DNA of 64,000 nucleotides from an uncultured Oscillibacter sp. (GCA_951800675.1 CATOKC010000001.1:1-64000); one strand, 5' to 3'. Counted from the first letter of the stretch, positions 51,758-61,320 are shown. Notes: a model not told the origin generated them from the sequence alone. A program made the numbers and translations.

Positions 51758-53336
51758 CGTATTTCTTGCCGACGACGAACGTTTGATCCGGGAGGGACTT
51801 GCCGAGACGCTCCCCTGGGACTCTCTTGGCCTGTCCCTGGTGGGAATGGCGCCGGACGGGAAACAGGCCCTTCAGGATATCCGGGAGCGAAAGCCGGACA
51901 TCGTGCTGACGGACATCCGGATGCCGTATATGGACGGGCTGGAATTGATCGCGAAAATCCGGGAAATTCAGCCGGAGTGCAGGATTGTCATCCTTACTGG
52001 CTACGGAGAGTTTGAGTACGCGCAGACAGCCATCCGCTTTGGCGTATCGGACTTTCTTCTGAAACCGATTGATATTTCCGACCTGTGCCGCATTCTGCGG
52101 CACATTGTTCAAGAGCTGAACGGCATCCGGTGCCACAAAAGTGAGCTGGCGGAAATGCGCAGCCGCCTGCAATGCGCGGACGAGTATCAGTTCAAGTGGC
52201 GGCTTTTGCGGTGCATAACCGGGCGGGAGCCCCTCCAGCAGCTGTTCCAGTATCTGCCGGAGCATATGCGGCGGGCCAGGGCCTTTTGCTTGGTGTTACT
52301 CCAGCTTGACCGCTTTGACAGCTTGACCGCGACCATGGACGAGGAGACGGTGTTCAGCATGACGCAGCAGTTGGAGCAGTCCCTGGAGAAGGCTGGCGAG
52401 CGGATGCAGCTGACCGTTGTTGAGGAATTCAGTGGGCGGTATCTGCTCTTTTTCACTGGCTGGGAGGCGGAGGAGCTGCGTTTCTCTGTTCGCTCCTTTA
52501 TCCGGCGGCTCCGGCTCATTGAGCCGGAGATGGAATTTACCACGGTAACCTCCGCCATATACGGGGGACTTGCCGACTGCCAGACGGCTTACGAATTTGT
52601 GCGGCAGGGGAGCAAGTATACCTTTCAGCTGGGAAGCAACCGGGATGTCCAGATGGAAGAGCTGAAGGACGATGCCGTCAATCCGCTGCCGGACGTCCCC
52701 AACGTCGGGCGTGTGATCCGCTCCATTTCCACGTTTGACAAAAAGACCATCCTCCAGGATTTTCAAATGCTGGCAAACGACATCCGCCAGACCGGGCATA
52801 ACTCTTACCTCTATACCCACATGTTGGTCAGTGTGGTATATGGTGAGATTACAAAACTCCTGGTGGACATCAACTGTCCCATTGAAAATATCCTGGAGAA
52901 CCCTCTGGCGGCTTACCAGAAGATTCTGGTCTGCGCCACGTTGGACGACATGCTGGAAGAGCTGTTCCGGTTTGTGGCGCGGATATGCGATTTTGTAAAT
53001 AACCATGCAAGCGCCAACAAAAGTGCGGCGGAACGGGCGAAGGTCTATATTGAGACCCATTACGCAGATTCCAGTTTGACGTTGGACCGGGTTGCCGGCG
53101 CGGTGGGCATTTCCCCCAATTATTTCAGCGCCCTGTTCAAGCAGAGCACCAACTGCTCCTTCATCAGCTATCTTACCAGCGTCCGCATCGCCCACGCCAA
53201 AGAGCTTTTGAAAAGCGGAACCTATAAGACTTATGAGGTCGCTATGCGGTGCGGCTATGAAAACCCGACTTACTTCTCTACCATCTTCAAACGCCAAACA
53301 GGCTTTTCACCTTCGGAATACAACCAAAAAGCCTAA
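51750..53336 (+). CDS. YesN-type AraC-family response regulator
   Basis: 528 residues. Receiver domain: FLADDERLIREGLAE, phospho-Asp in IVLTDIRMPYMDG, Lys in FLLKPIDI. A middle domain of ~280 residues, then the AraC DNA-binding domain (LTLDRVAGAVGISPNYFSAL, FKQSTNCSFISYL; VAMRCGYENPTYFSTIFKR, GFSPSEY). It acts with the kinase encoded just before it. Likely targets are the kinase-aldolase operon and livK upstream. Confidence 0.92.
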   Translation: MYSVFLADDERLIREGLAETLPWDSLGLSLVGMAPDGKQALQDIRERKPDIVLTDIRMPYMDGLELIAKIREIQPECRIVILTGYGEFEYAQTAIRFGVSDFLLKPIDISDLCRILRHIVQELNGIRCHKSELAEMRSRLQCADEYQFKWRLLRCITGREPLQQLFQYLPEHMRRARAFCLVLLQLDRFDSLTATMDEETVFSMTQQLEQSLEKAGERMQLTVVEEFSGRYLLFFTGWEAEELRFSVRSFIRRLRLIEPEMEFTTVTSAIYGGLADCQTAYEFVRQGSKYTFQLGSNRDVQMEELKDDAVNPLPDVPNVGRVIRSISTFDKKTILQDFQMLANDIRQTGHNSYLYTHMLVSVVYGEITKLLVDINCPIENILENPLAAYQKILVCATLDDMLEELFRFVARICDFVNNHASANKSAAERAKVYIETHYADSSLTLDRVAGAVGISPNYFSALFKQSTNCSFISYLTSVRIAHAKELLKSGTYKTYEVAMRCGYENPTYFSTIFKRQTGFSPSEYNQKA

Positions 53337-53460
53337 AGCAAAACACCGGGCGGGCGTCCGCTTTGCTTCCTGGCGGCGGCTTGGGCAGCCCTGGAAGGGA
53401 CCGGGGGTTTCCGTTTTCAGGGAAACCAGAGCCGCGCAAGTACAGTGGGGCCTCGTCTAT

Positions 53461-53700
53461 TCAAGCCCGCTGCCGCTCTGTGATATATCCGGCGAAGGTA
53501 GTGCCCCGTCCGGTCCGGCCGGAAAGGTTCCGGGCCTTAATGGGGCAGGTGTAGATTCTTTCCTCGTCGTAGGCCAGTACCTCGGTGTTGTGGGGGATGA
53601 GAACCTCCTTCGCCCCCACTGGTGGAGGAGCTTGGCCGCCTCCGCCCTTGCCCGGGATGGGCCCAGGCAGCGGATGCCCAGTCCGGGGCAGGCGTTCGGG
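53461..53700 (-). pseudogene. PfkB-type sugar kinase, C-terminal fragment
   Basis: Read on the minus strand: RCLGPSRARAEAAKLLHQWG, a one-base shift near 53615, then AKEVLIPHNTEVLAYDEER and LSGRTGRGTTFAGYI, the C-terminal ATP-site region of a PfkB-like kinase, where RTGRGD is usual. It stops at TGA 53461-53463. The upstream two thirds are lost, and it follows a sugar-binding protein remnant directly. A former sugar operon. Confidence 0.55.
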
Positions 53701-53748
53701 CAGCGCCTGCCAGAACTCCTCCCAGGAACCACTGGCCTGGCAAGGGCG

Positions 53749-54147
53749 TCAGCCCATCAGCCGCTCAAGACTGGCCTGGGTGTCGGCCAGACCCTGATCC
53801 GCGGTTTTCACGCCGTTACAATGTTGTCCATTTCGGTGCCAAGGGTGGTGTAGAACTGGGGCCACTCGGCGATAACGGGGCGGTACATGCCGCGCTCCAG
53901 GGCCTTGCGGACCACTTCATACTGGGGACAGGAAGCGAGGACGTCCCCATCCTGGAGGCTGGAGCAGCGGCAGGGCACGCCGCCGGAGGGAACGGTGGAC
54001 TTTTGCGCATCGGCGTCCATCAGATAGGCCAGCAGCTTTGCGGCCAGCTCCTTTTTTCTCGTTATTTCTGGGAACTGCTCTAAAACCGGGATTGTCGAAA
54101 ACCCAACGGAGGATTATAATAAAGCCAGCTTTTCTATAGAGGATCAC
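53749..54147 (-). pseudogene. Sugar ABC substrate-binding protein, C-terminal remnant
   Basis: Minus strand: LLAYLMDADAQKSTVPSGGV, then CPQYEVVRKALERGMYRPVI and AEWPQFYTTLGTEMDNIV, a shift near 53822, then NGVKTADQGLADTQASLERL and a TGA at 53749-53751. These are the last ~130 residues of a family 1 solute-binding protein. The N-terminal two thirds are missing and the sequence before 54100 is unclear. Not functional. Confidence 0.65.
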
Positions 54148-54239
54148 CCTATGAGCATCTGGCGGGAAAAGAACGCCGCGCTGCCGGCGGCGCTGGCTGA
54201 AGCGCCGAATCCGGATATTCGTGACGTTCGGTAAGCCCT

Positions 54240-55490
54240 TACCACGACGAGCATTACTCCGGTGAGCGGTGCGCCTATGAGGAATTGCTGCTCCACGGGC
54301 GGTTTTTCCGGGCGGAGCTGATTTCCAACGAGCTGGGGGAGTACAAGACCGGAAGCGTCGTCAGCGTACTGGAGAACGGAACCGTCCTGGTGGGCGCGGC
54401 GGCCAAGGAGCGGCTGGTTACCCACCCGGAGGCCACCGCCGCCCTCTACCACCGCCGCGCCGCCAAAACCGGGGACTGTCAACTGATGCTTGTGGACTTC
54501 GGCGGGGGGACCCTGGACGTGAGTATTGTGGAGCGCTTTGAGAACATCATCGAAATTACCGCCATCGCCGGGGACAACCGCCTGGGCGGAGACGGCATCG
54601 ACTGGGTCATCGCGGCCCGCTTCTGCCGGGATAACGGCCTTTCGGAGGAGGGACTGGCCCCCTCCCTCCGGGCGTCGCTGTAGCGGCAGGCGGAGACGGC
54701 CCAAATTGCCCTCTCCAGCGTTCCGGCGGTGTCTATCTCCCTCCAACAGGGGGAGACACGGTACAGCCTCGTTTTGACCAACGACCTGCTTCGCCAGCTC
54801 TGCGGCCCGATATTCCAGAAGGTCCGGGCGGTCATCACCCGGGCCATGAAGGACCGGGGCCGGGGCGGCAGGCTCAACGACGTGATTTTAGTGGGCGGCT
54901 CCGCCCAGCTGACAGTGTTCGGGGATTTTCTCGAGGAGCTCTTTGGCCGCGGACCCCATGTGGCCGCGTCACCGGACGAGATTGTGGCCCTGGGCGTGGG
55001 CCTGCGGTTTGAGATCTATCAGGGGGAGAGCTACTTCGCCTCGGAAAATCTGAAGCTGGGGGAGGTGGAGGTCCAGGTGCCCCCCCGGCTAGGCGGGGGA
55101 ACAGTCCGCCGTGGTGACGTTTATCTACGACATCGACGGTATTCTCCACGTCAGCGCTCAGAGCAGCGGCGGGGACTTCAGGGAGCGGCTGATTTTGAAC
55201 CCCAACCCGCACCTGACGGAGGAGGGAAAAGAACGAGCCATGGAGCGCATCCGGCAGATCCAGCTGGCGGCCCAGGGAGACCAGCGAAACCAGCTGCTGC
55301 TGGAGCGGGCGCTGCGGCTTTACACCCAGACCATCGGACAGGGGCGTGAGATGGCCGCCGGCCTGATTGACTATTGGAAGAGCCTGATGGACTGCGGTGA
55401 CCGCATCCAGCGGCGGCGGGCCTATCAGGCGGCGCTGAGCTTCGCCGGGGACGGGGAGGAAGCGCCTGCCCTGCCCCCAGCCCGGAAGAA
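54240..55490 (+). pseudogene. Hsp70 (DnaK-like) protein, deleted and interrupted
   Basis: The frame reads GEYKTGSVVSVLENGTVLVG then AAAKERLVTHPEATA, followed after a deletion by MLVDFGGGTLDVSIVERFEN and IAGDNRLGGDGIDW. There is an in-frame TAG at 54681-54683, then NDVILVGGSAQLTVFGDFLE and SPDEIVALGVGLRF. Near 55095 a shift leads to FIYDIDGILHVSAQSSGGDF and NPNPHLTEEGKERAMERIRQ. These are the nucleotide-binding and substrate-binding parts of an unusual Hsp70, without the N-terminal IDLGTT motif. Clostridia carry such Hsp70s beside J-domain partners, as here. Confidence 0.7.
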
Positions 55491-57835
55491 CCGGAGGACC
55501 AGGGCTGGTCCCTTACAGACGGTCCCGCCATCATTGACGAGGGACCAAATCCCTTCGCGGACCCTCCGGCGGCAAAGGCATTCCTAGCGCTTTACACTGG
55601 GAAGCGGCGGAAGAATCCCCAGGCGTGGATGGACTACTTCACGTCCGGGGACTTCTTGGGGGCGGCCTGGAAACGCCGGTTCGCGGGCTTTCTGCTGGAG
55701 CGGACGGCGCGGCTGGAGGGGGAGTATCCGCTTAACAGGGAGTTTATGGGCTGGCTGTACATTGTCTACCAATTTACGGTGAACCGCAGTCGTGAATTCC
55801 AGATGATGGAGTGGGCGCGATTCGACGGGCAGGAATTCATTTTTGAAATCGCCAAGAGGGCGCAAGCGCCCAAAGCCCCCAGAGGCAACGAGCTGGCGAT
55901 TTCTTATAGCTTCCGGGAATACCTCCGCATGGTCTATATGGCGGAGCATGACGCCTGGAGCGAGCAAAAAATCGGACAGCGTAGCGAGATCATCGGCCAT
56001 TACGCCGCGGGATACATAACGGATAAGTGCCGGCAGCGAGGAGACATGGACTACGAGCGCCACCCCGCCGGGCTGCGTCTGATGACCCATTTTTTCCGGC
56101 GGGAGGGCCTGCCGGACGAGCTGTATCGAATTGTCTGGAAAAAGCCGGACTTGAAAACCGCCCTCATGGGCCGGTCAAAGATTCTCTACGGTCCACTGAG
56201 GGAGTTGGCCTTGGAGCGTCTGCCGGAGCTGGCGGGGCAGCGGAAGGTGAGCTTTGCGAAGCCGCGGAAAGATTTTTCTGATTACGCGGTCAGCACTTAC
56301 AAGAGGCGCGGCTAGTACGCCCAGGCGACAGAGGAGGACATCCGAAGGACGGACGATTTCTTCTCCCGGGAGGACTTTCAGCAGGCCCTGCTTGGTTATT
56401 TAAACCAGGAGCTGCCCTATCTGTCGGAGTGGAGCCGTTCATTCCTGGGGGTGAAGGGGGAGGAGACCCCGGAGTCGGCCTCCGTGACCCTGAAACTCGG
56501 AAAGGATAAGTTTACTGTCCAATTCCACCTGCGCTACCAGAGCTTTTTTAGGAACGGAGAGCCGATACACCGCCTTTGCCTCATTTGGGAGCGGCTGATG
56601 GAGTGGGTTCCGAACTCCGACACGTTTCTCCGCCTCCTGCCCGTCACCGCCGCCGTCTGCAACCAGTACGACGAGGCGCGGGAACCGGAATGGGCCCGGT
56701 CTCTGCCGCCGGTCAGCTTCCTGCCTTATCAAATCTTCGCCGAAAATACGGAAGTTCTCTATGTCTGTATCTGGTTCCAGCGGGACCGGGTGCTGGCCCT
56801 GTTCCAGCAAACGCCCTATGGTCAGAAGTTGATAGAGGGGGGAGAGTTCCACGAGATCGAGGATGCCGAGACCGCCAAGGACCTGGTAAAACGGCTCCTG
56901 GACGATCAGCTCCACCCCAAGGGCTTTCCCCTGGAGGCGCTGGAGGTCCTGCCGGAATCGGTCTACGCCAAGTAGGACTACGCCGTCCGCGGCAAGGACG
57001 AGGATATCCCACCCCTGTGGAGCACCCCGGTGGAGCTTAACGGAGAGGCCGTAACTCGGGAGAAGCTGGAGGAGCTGCTGACCCTCTTTTCAACAGGCCG
57101 GGTGGAGCGGATGGAGTGGTCCTGGAAGTGCGCCTTTCCGGTGGACGAGGCGCTCCCTGGTGCTGATGAAAGGTGGCGGCCGTTATGTCTGCCTCTGCTT
57201 TGACGACTTCTGCGCCGAGAGCTTTGCCCTCCTGGAAAAGCCGGAGAACTACGGCAAGGAGAAAAGCGTCCCAATGCTTGCCCCCTTCCGGCAGAGCCGC
57301 CTGTTTCCAAACGTACTCCACGGCCACTTCTTCACCATCCGGCGGCACCTGGAGAAGATTTTCTCCCAAATCAGCTGGCCCAATCATGTGAAGTTCATGG
57401 CGGGCGGCGGCCATGCGCTCCGCTTTACCTGGGGAAGGACAAGGGGAATGCGGAGGCACATCGTCCTCCGGCGGGATGGCGAACGCTTCCTCATGGCCTG
57501 GATACGGGAGGACAAAAAGACGGTGGAGTTTCACGTCGCGGACCGCTGGGCCTACATGGACGTGGATGGGAAGAAGTATCCCAAGGACAGCTTCCTGGGC
57601 AGCGTCACCCCCGCCTATCTCATTCACGATCTATCCGGCCCGCGGAATACGTTGGACCTGCTGCTTGCCAACCTGGACCGCCCGGAGCGGGTCACGAGCC
57701 CCATGGGAGAATACACCTGGGAGAAGCCCGGGAAGCCCCGGCCCTAAGAGGTGCTGTGGACAGAGCTGGTGGGAGATGCCCCGGTCTGTTGGATGGCATA
57801 CGCCGCCGGTAATATAACTGCCGAATAGGTATTGA
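55491..57835 (+). pseudogene. Large J-domain-type Hsp70 partner, without J domain, with several stops
   Basis: One long coding frame: PNPFADPPAAKAFLALYTGK, NPQAWMDYFTSGDFLGAAWK, EYPLNREFMGWLYIVYQF and MDYERHPAGLRLMTHFFRRE. It is cut by in-frame TAG at 56313-56315 and 56973-56975, a frameshift near 57150, and TAA at 57745-57747, after which coding-like sequence runs to TAG at 57826-57831 region. The sequence matches my memory of the C-terminal part of Clostridia J-domain-containing proteins encoded after this Hsp70. The J domain itself is deleted at the fusion with the Hsp70 tail near 55490. Function in the intact form unknown. Confidence 0.55.
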
Positions 57836-57860
57836 GAAACTTGGAGCTCTATGCTATAAT
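57832..57860 (+). promoter_or_regulatory. Promoter of the ychF leader RNA
   Basis: TTGAGA at 57832-57837, 17-bp spacer, perfect TATAAT at 57855-57860. Expected start near 57867, 282 bases before the ychF ATG. Confidence 0.75.
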
Positions 57861-57866
57861 AAATCA

Positions 57867-58130
57867 CTATATTGGGTTTTTGCTCTGTGGAACGAGAGAA
57901 AGGAGTTCAGGCTTATAGGCTGAACAAAAAAGTTCCTTAAAGCTGTAAGAAGCGAATATGACGACGAGCCGTAGGCGCTGCTTTGGGAAACTGGGCTTCG
58001 CGCCATGGAATGGGTCGCTATGTTTATGTGAGGAATATCTTGCTGGTGAAGGCTGTTCAACAGCGGAGCCTGGTTACGCCAAAGCTCCATGACAAAATGG
58101 TACAAATGAATGTGGTGAAACCCTTGAAAA
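57867..58130 (+). ncRNA. Long structured leader or small RNA before ychF, class unknown
   Basis: No convincing ORF. Pairings visible by eye: GGGTTT (57874-57879) with AAACCC (58118-58123) closing the whole region; GGAAC (57890-57894) with GTTCC enclosing hairpin GTTCAG/CTGAAC; GGCGC/GCGCC around an inner loop; GCGA/TCGC; and AGGCT/AGCCT enclosing CTGTT/AACAG. That is a multi-branched fold of ~250 nt with a closing stem. No terminator separates it from ychF. I checked by eye against 6S, SRP, RNase P, tmRNA, T-box and common riboswitch motifs without a match. The raiA motif class should be tested. Confidence 0.6.
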
Positions 58131-58148
58131 TCAGGAGGTAGAAAAGCA

Positions 58149-59258
58149 ATGAAATTAGGCATTGTAGGACTTCCCAACGTGGGAAAGTCCACTCTGTTCA
58201 ACGCGATTACCAACGCCGGCGCGGAAAGCGCCAACTATCCCTTCTGCACCATCGACCCCAACGTGGGCATGGTGGCCGTTCCTGACGAACGGCTGGATAA
58301 ACTGGCGGAGATGTACGAGCCGGACAAGAAAACCCCGGCGGTCATTGAGTTCGTGGACATCGCGGGATTGGTGAAGGGCGCCAGCAAGGGAGCGGGCCTG
58401 GGGAACAAGTTCCTGGCCAACATCCGGGAGACCGACGCCATCATCCATGTGGTCCGCTGCTTCGATGATGAAAACATCATGCACGTGGTGGCGGACGCCG
58501 GAACCAACGTGCCGGTGGACCCCCTGGGAGACATGGAGGCCATTGACCTGGAGCTGATCATGGCGGACCTGGAGATGGTGAACCGCCGGGTGGAGAAGGC
58601 CCAGAAGGCCGCCAAGGGAGACAAGAAGTTTTTCCACGAGGTGGAGGTTTTTCAGGCCCTGGCCAAGCATCTGGACGCCGGGAAATCCGCCCGGACCTTT
58701 GACTGCTCTGACGAGGACAGGGCGCTGGTGGCGACCTCCGATCTGCTCACCCTCAAGCCCATCATTTACGCCGCCAATACCGACGAGGAGGGCTTTACAA
58801 ACCTGGAGGGCAACGAATACTTCCAGAAGGTCCGCAAGGTCGCTGAGGCGGAGGGCGCCCAGGTGCTCCCCATCTGCGCCAAGCTGGAGCAGGACGTGGC
58901 CGAGCTGGAGGGCGAGGAACGCCAGATGTTTTTGGAGGAGCTGGGGGTGAAGGAGTCCGGCCTGGACCGGCTGATCAAGTGCTCCTATGCCCTGCTGGGC
59001 CTGATTTCCTTCCTGACCTACGGCAAGGATGAGTGCCGGGCCTGGACCATCAAAAGGGGCACCAAGGCCCCGCGGGCCGCCGGGAAAATTCACACGGATA
59101 TTGAGAGGGGCTTCATCCGGGCGGAGGTCATTGCCTACGAGGATATGATGAAATGCGGCAGCGTGGCCGCCGCCAAGGAAAAGGGCTTGCTCCGCAGCGA
59201 GGGCAAGGAATACGTGGTTCAGGACGGCGACATGGTGTACTTCCGCTTTAACGTATAA
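58149..59258 (+). CDS. ychF: Redox-regulated ATPase / translation factor YchF (OBG family)
   Basis: 369 residues, standard length. G1 GLPNVGKSTLFNAIT, G3 DIAGLVKGASKGAGLG, the NxxE-type G4 (AANTDEEG) that gives ATP preference, and a C-terminal TGS domain (FLTYGKDECRAWTIKRG, YEDMMKCGS). Soluble, ribosome-associated in other bacteria. AGGAGG 10 bases before the ATG. The very long leader is unusual for this housekeeping gene. Confidence 0.96.
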   Translation: MKLGIVGLPNVGKSTLFNAITNAGAESANYPFCTIDPNVGMVAVPDERLDKLAEMYEPDKKTPAVIEFVDIAGLVKGASKGAGLGNKFLANIRETDAIIHVVRCFDDENIMHVVADAGTNVPVDPLGDMEAIDLELIMADLEMVNRRVEKAQKAAKGDKKFFHEVEVFQALAKHLDAGKSARTFDCSDEDRALVATSDLLTLKPIIYAANTDEEGFTNLEGNEYFQKVRKVAEAEGAQVLPICAKLEQDVAELEGEERQMFLEELGVKESGLDRLIKCSYALLGLISFLTYGKDECRAWTIKRGTKAPRAAGKIHTDIERGFIRAEVIAYEDMMKCGSVAAAKEKGLLRSEGKEYVVQDGDMVYFRFNV

Positions 59259-59285
59259 GGCGGCGGGAGCAAGAGAAGAAATGGG

Positions 59286-59313
59286 AAGGCGGACGCGTTG
59301 CGTCCGCCTTTTT
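59286..59313 (+). terminator. Terminator of ychF
   Basis: An 11-bp perfect stem (59286-59296 with 59100+200-59310 arm, GCGTCCGCCTT), GTT loop and five T. Confidence 0.85.
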
Positions 59314-59407
59314 CGGTAAAAAATTTTTGCGGGAGTGAACAGAAGGGCTCTGCCAAACGTGTTATCAGTGAAAGGCGCTTTTCAGACGAAGGAAAGGAGG
59401 CATTGCC

Positions 59408-59938
59408 TTGACGGAACAGGAATTGAGCAATGCCATGAAAACTCACGGCGACACGGTGTACCGCCTGGCCCTGTGCCGTCTGCAAAACACCGCCGACGCG
59501 GAGGACGTCTATCAGGACGTGTTTCTCCGCCTGCTGGAGCAGCGATCCGGCCACTGGGACGGAGAGCGCTTGAAGGCCTGGCTGATCCGGACGGCGCTGA
59601 ACCGCTGTGCCGATCTGGGACGGCTCCGGCGGCGGCGGGGTGCGCTGTCCCTGGAGGAGGTGCCGGACATGGCCGGGTCTGCGGACGCGGCGGCGGAAGA
59701 GCTGTGGGATGCCGTAGCACGCCTGCCGGAAAAGCTGAGGACGGCGGTCCACCTCTTCTATGGCGAGGGCTATGAAAGCGGTGAGATTGGGACTCTGCTG
59801 GGCGTCCCGGCGGCCACGGTGCGAAGCCGCCTCCGCCGGGCCAGGGCGGAGCTGAGAACAGTATTGGGAGGTTTTGACGATGGAGAATCGCTATCAAAAG
59901 CTGACAGAAGCAATCCATACCCCCGCCGGGCTGAATGA
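59408..59938 (+). CDS. ECF-type RNA polymerase sigma factor
   Basis: 176 residues. Sigma region 2: DTVYRLALCRLQNTADAEDV, YQDVFLRLLE, then region 4: LPEKLRTAVHLFYGEGYESG and TLLGVPAATVRSRLRRARAE. TTG start with AAAGGAGG at 59393-59400; no closer ATG fits. The gene runs 59 bp into the anti-sigma gene, so the pair is co-translated. The last ~20 residues after LGGFDD are probably not conserved. It directs polymerase to stress or envelope promoters not seen here. Confidence 0.9.
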   Translation: MTEQELSNAMKTHGDTVYRLALCRLQNTADAEDVYQDVFLRLLEQRSGHWDGERLKAWLIRTALNRCADLGRLRRRRGALSLEEVPDMAGSADAAAEELWDAVARLPEKLRTAVHLFYGEGYESGEIGTLLGVPAATVRSRLRRARAELRTVLGGFDDGESLSKADRSNPYPRRAE

Positions 59939-60854
59939 CCGGGTGATTTTTGAGGCCCGCCGCCGGGCGGCGATGGCAGAGCCGGAGGTCGCTTCCCGGC
60001 AGAAAAAGCGGGGCTGGGGCCGGCCCTTCCTGCGGACGGCTGTCTGCGCCGTCTGCGCCCTGGCGCTGCTGCTGGGGGGCTTCTCCCTCCGGCCCGCGCC
60101 TGCTGTGGAGCCCGGGGTCTCCGGCCCAGCCGGAAACGCGGACCCGGCCGACGCGGGGACCCCAGCCCAGGTACTGGTCCCCACCTTCGGCCTGACGGCC
60201 TATGCCGCCGGAACCGATACGACCTACGGTCCCGCGCCGGACGGCAGCATCGCGTTCTCGGTGGGCGAGGGCTGCACCACACCGGAATTCGGCGACTTCA
60301 CCGGGTGCCTGTTCCAGATTACTGGGGAGAACATCGCCCAGGTGCGCCTCTCCATCGACCGGGGCGGGCTGTACCGCTATCAAATCCGGGATAACCTGAC
60401 AGAGGAACAGATGGGGGGATACCGTCAGGCTATGGCCGAGGGCAGTTTGGTCCCCGCCGCCATTAGCCAGCGGGACGATGGGACCTGGTATATGCCGGAG
60501 ATGACCGCCCTGGGACAGAGTGTCCAGGAGGACTATGACCCGGAGACCAGCTATGGCTTCTGGGTTCCGCCGGAGGACATGGCCGTCAACACCGGACTGG
60601 GCATGACCACCGAGGCCCAGATGGACGCGGACTATTTTGACGGCGGAACGCTGACGGTGACCGTGATTTCCTCCGACGGGACGGAGAAGGCCCAAAGCTA
60701 CCGCCTTCACAGCGGCGCGTTGAAGGTGGAGTTTGCGGAGGACAACTCCATGACGGTTTTGCCGGAGCTGGTGAGCCAGGAGGAGTTGGGCAATGGTTAC
60801 TTTGTCGACAACAACTGCTTTGTCTACGGCATCTACGCCGTACCGGAGGACTGA
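59880..60854 (+). CDS. Membrane anti-sigma factor-like protein
   Basis: 324 residues. A short cytoplasmic part (1-50, MENRYQKLTEAIHTPAGLND) that would hold the sigma factor, one helix at about 52-69 (AVCAVCALALLLGGFSL), and an outer domain of ~250 residues. The outer domain has FGLTAYA and repeated Gly-rich beta segments, as in DUF4179-type proteins. No zinc HxxxCxxC motif is present. GGGAGG before the ATG. With the overlapping sigma gene it forms a signal pair. Confidence 0.8.
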   Translation: MENRYQKLTEAIHTPAGLNDRVIFEARRRAAMAEPEVASRQKKRGWGRPFLRTAVCAVCALALLLGGFSLRPAPAVEPGVSGPAGNADPADAGTPAQVLVPTFGLTAYAAGTDTTYGPAPDGSIAFSVGEGCTTPEFGDFTGCLFQITGENIAQVRLSIDRGGLYRYQIRDNLTEEQMGGYRQAMAEGSLVPAAISQRDDGTWYMPEMTALGQSVQEDYDPETSYGFWVPPEDMAVNTGLGMTTEAQMDADYFDGGTLTVTVISSDGTEKAQSYRLHSGALKVEFAEDNSMTVLPELVSQEELGNGYFVDNNCFVYGIYAVPED

Positions 60855-60866
60855 ACCCGAAAGAAG

Positions 60867-60893
60867 AGCCACGCCGGGAGGCGTGGCTTTTCG
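60867..60893. terminator. Shared terminator between anti-sigma and rhodanese genes
   Basis: AGCCACGCC (60867-60875) with GGCGTGGCT (60880-60888), GGGA loop, TTTTCG after it. Convergent genes end on both sides. Confidence 0.75.
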
Positions 60894-60894
60894 T

Positions 60895-61320
60895 TTAGTC
60901 TGTCGTGGTCTCATAGGGCCAGTCCTGAATGCCGCCGAAGTCGGCCACATTGGTACAGCCCATCTCCGCCAGCTTCTCCGCTGCCTCCGCGCTGCGGCGG
61001 CCGGAGCGGCAGTACACCAGAATTTCCGTGTCCTTCTCAAAGGGGAGCGGGAACTCCGGCAGGATGTCCTCGTTGGGAAAGCACACCGCGCCGGGGATGT
61101 GGCCCCCGTCAAACTCCTCCTGCGTCCGCACGTCCAGGAGAATCACGTCCTCGCTGGCGTCCAGACGTTCCTTGGCCGCTTGGGCGGTGATGGTGGCCCA
61201 GGCCTTTTGGGCGGACTGGGACCCGGCGGTGGAGCCGGAGCGGTTCATCCGGGCGGAGTAGAATTTGAGGATGGCCATGCCGAAGCAGATGACGGCGGCC
61301 AGAAGAAACAGCTGCTTCAT
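60895..61320 (-). CDS. Membrane-anchored rhodanese-domain protein
   Basis: 141 residues. N-terminal helix (FLLAAVICFGMAILKFYS), then one rhodanese domain: VILLDVRTQEEFDGGHIPGA and the active loop VYCRSGRRSAEAAEKLAEMG with catalytic Cys. It may transfer sulfur from thiosulfate or polysulfide near the membrane. The ATG at 61320 has AGGAGG upstream; a longer frame is rejected. Confidence 0.88.
   Translation of the reverse strand: MKQLFLLAAVICFGMAILKFYSARMNRSGSTAGSQSAQKAWATITAQAAKERLDASEDVILLDVRTQEEFDGGHIPGAVCFPNEDILPEFPLPFEKDTEILVYCRSGRRSAEAAEKLAEMGCTNVADFGGIQDWPYETTTD

Noticed and set aside
54681..56975. Stop-codon reassignment (TAG read as an amino acid)
   Set aside because: TAG and TAA both interrupt frames here, and frameshifts and deletions accompany them. 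Intact genes in the window end in TAG and TAA normally, so simple decay explains it.
57867..58130. 6S RNA, SRP RNA, RNase P RNA, tmRNA or T-box
   Set aside because: None of their conserved motifs (for example the GGAAGCAGCC-type SRP tip, RNase P GAGGAAAGUC or T-box GGGUGGNACC) is visible.
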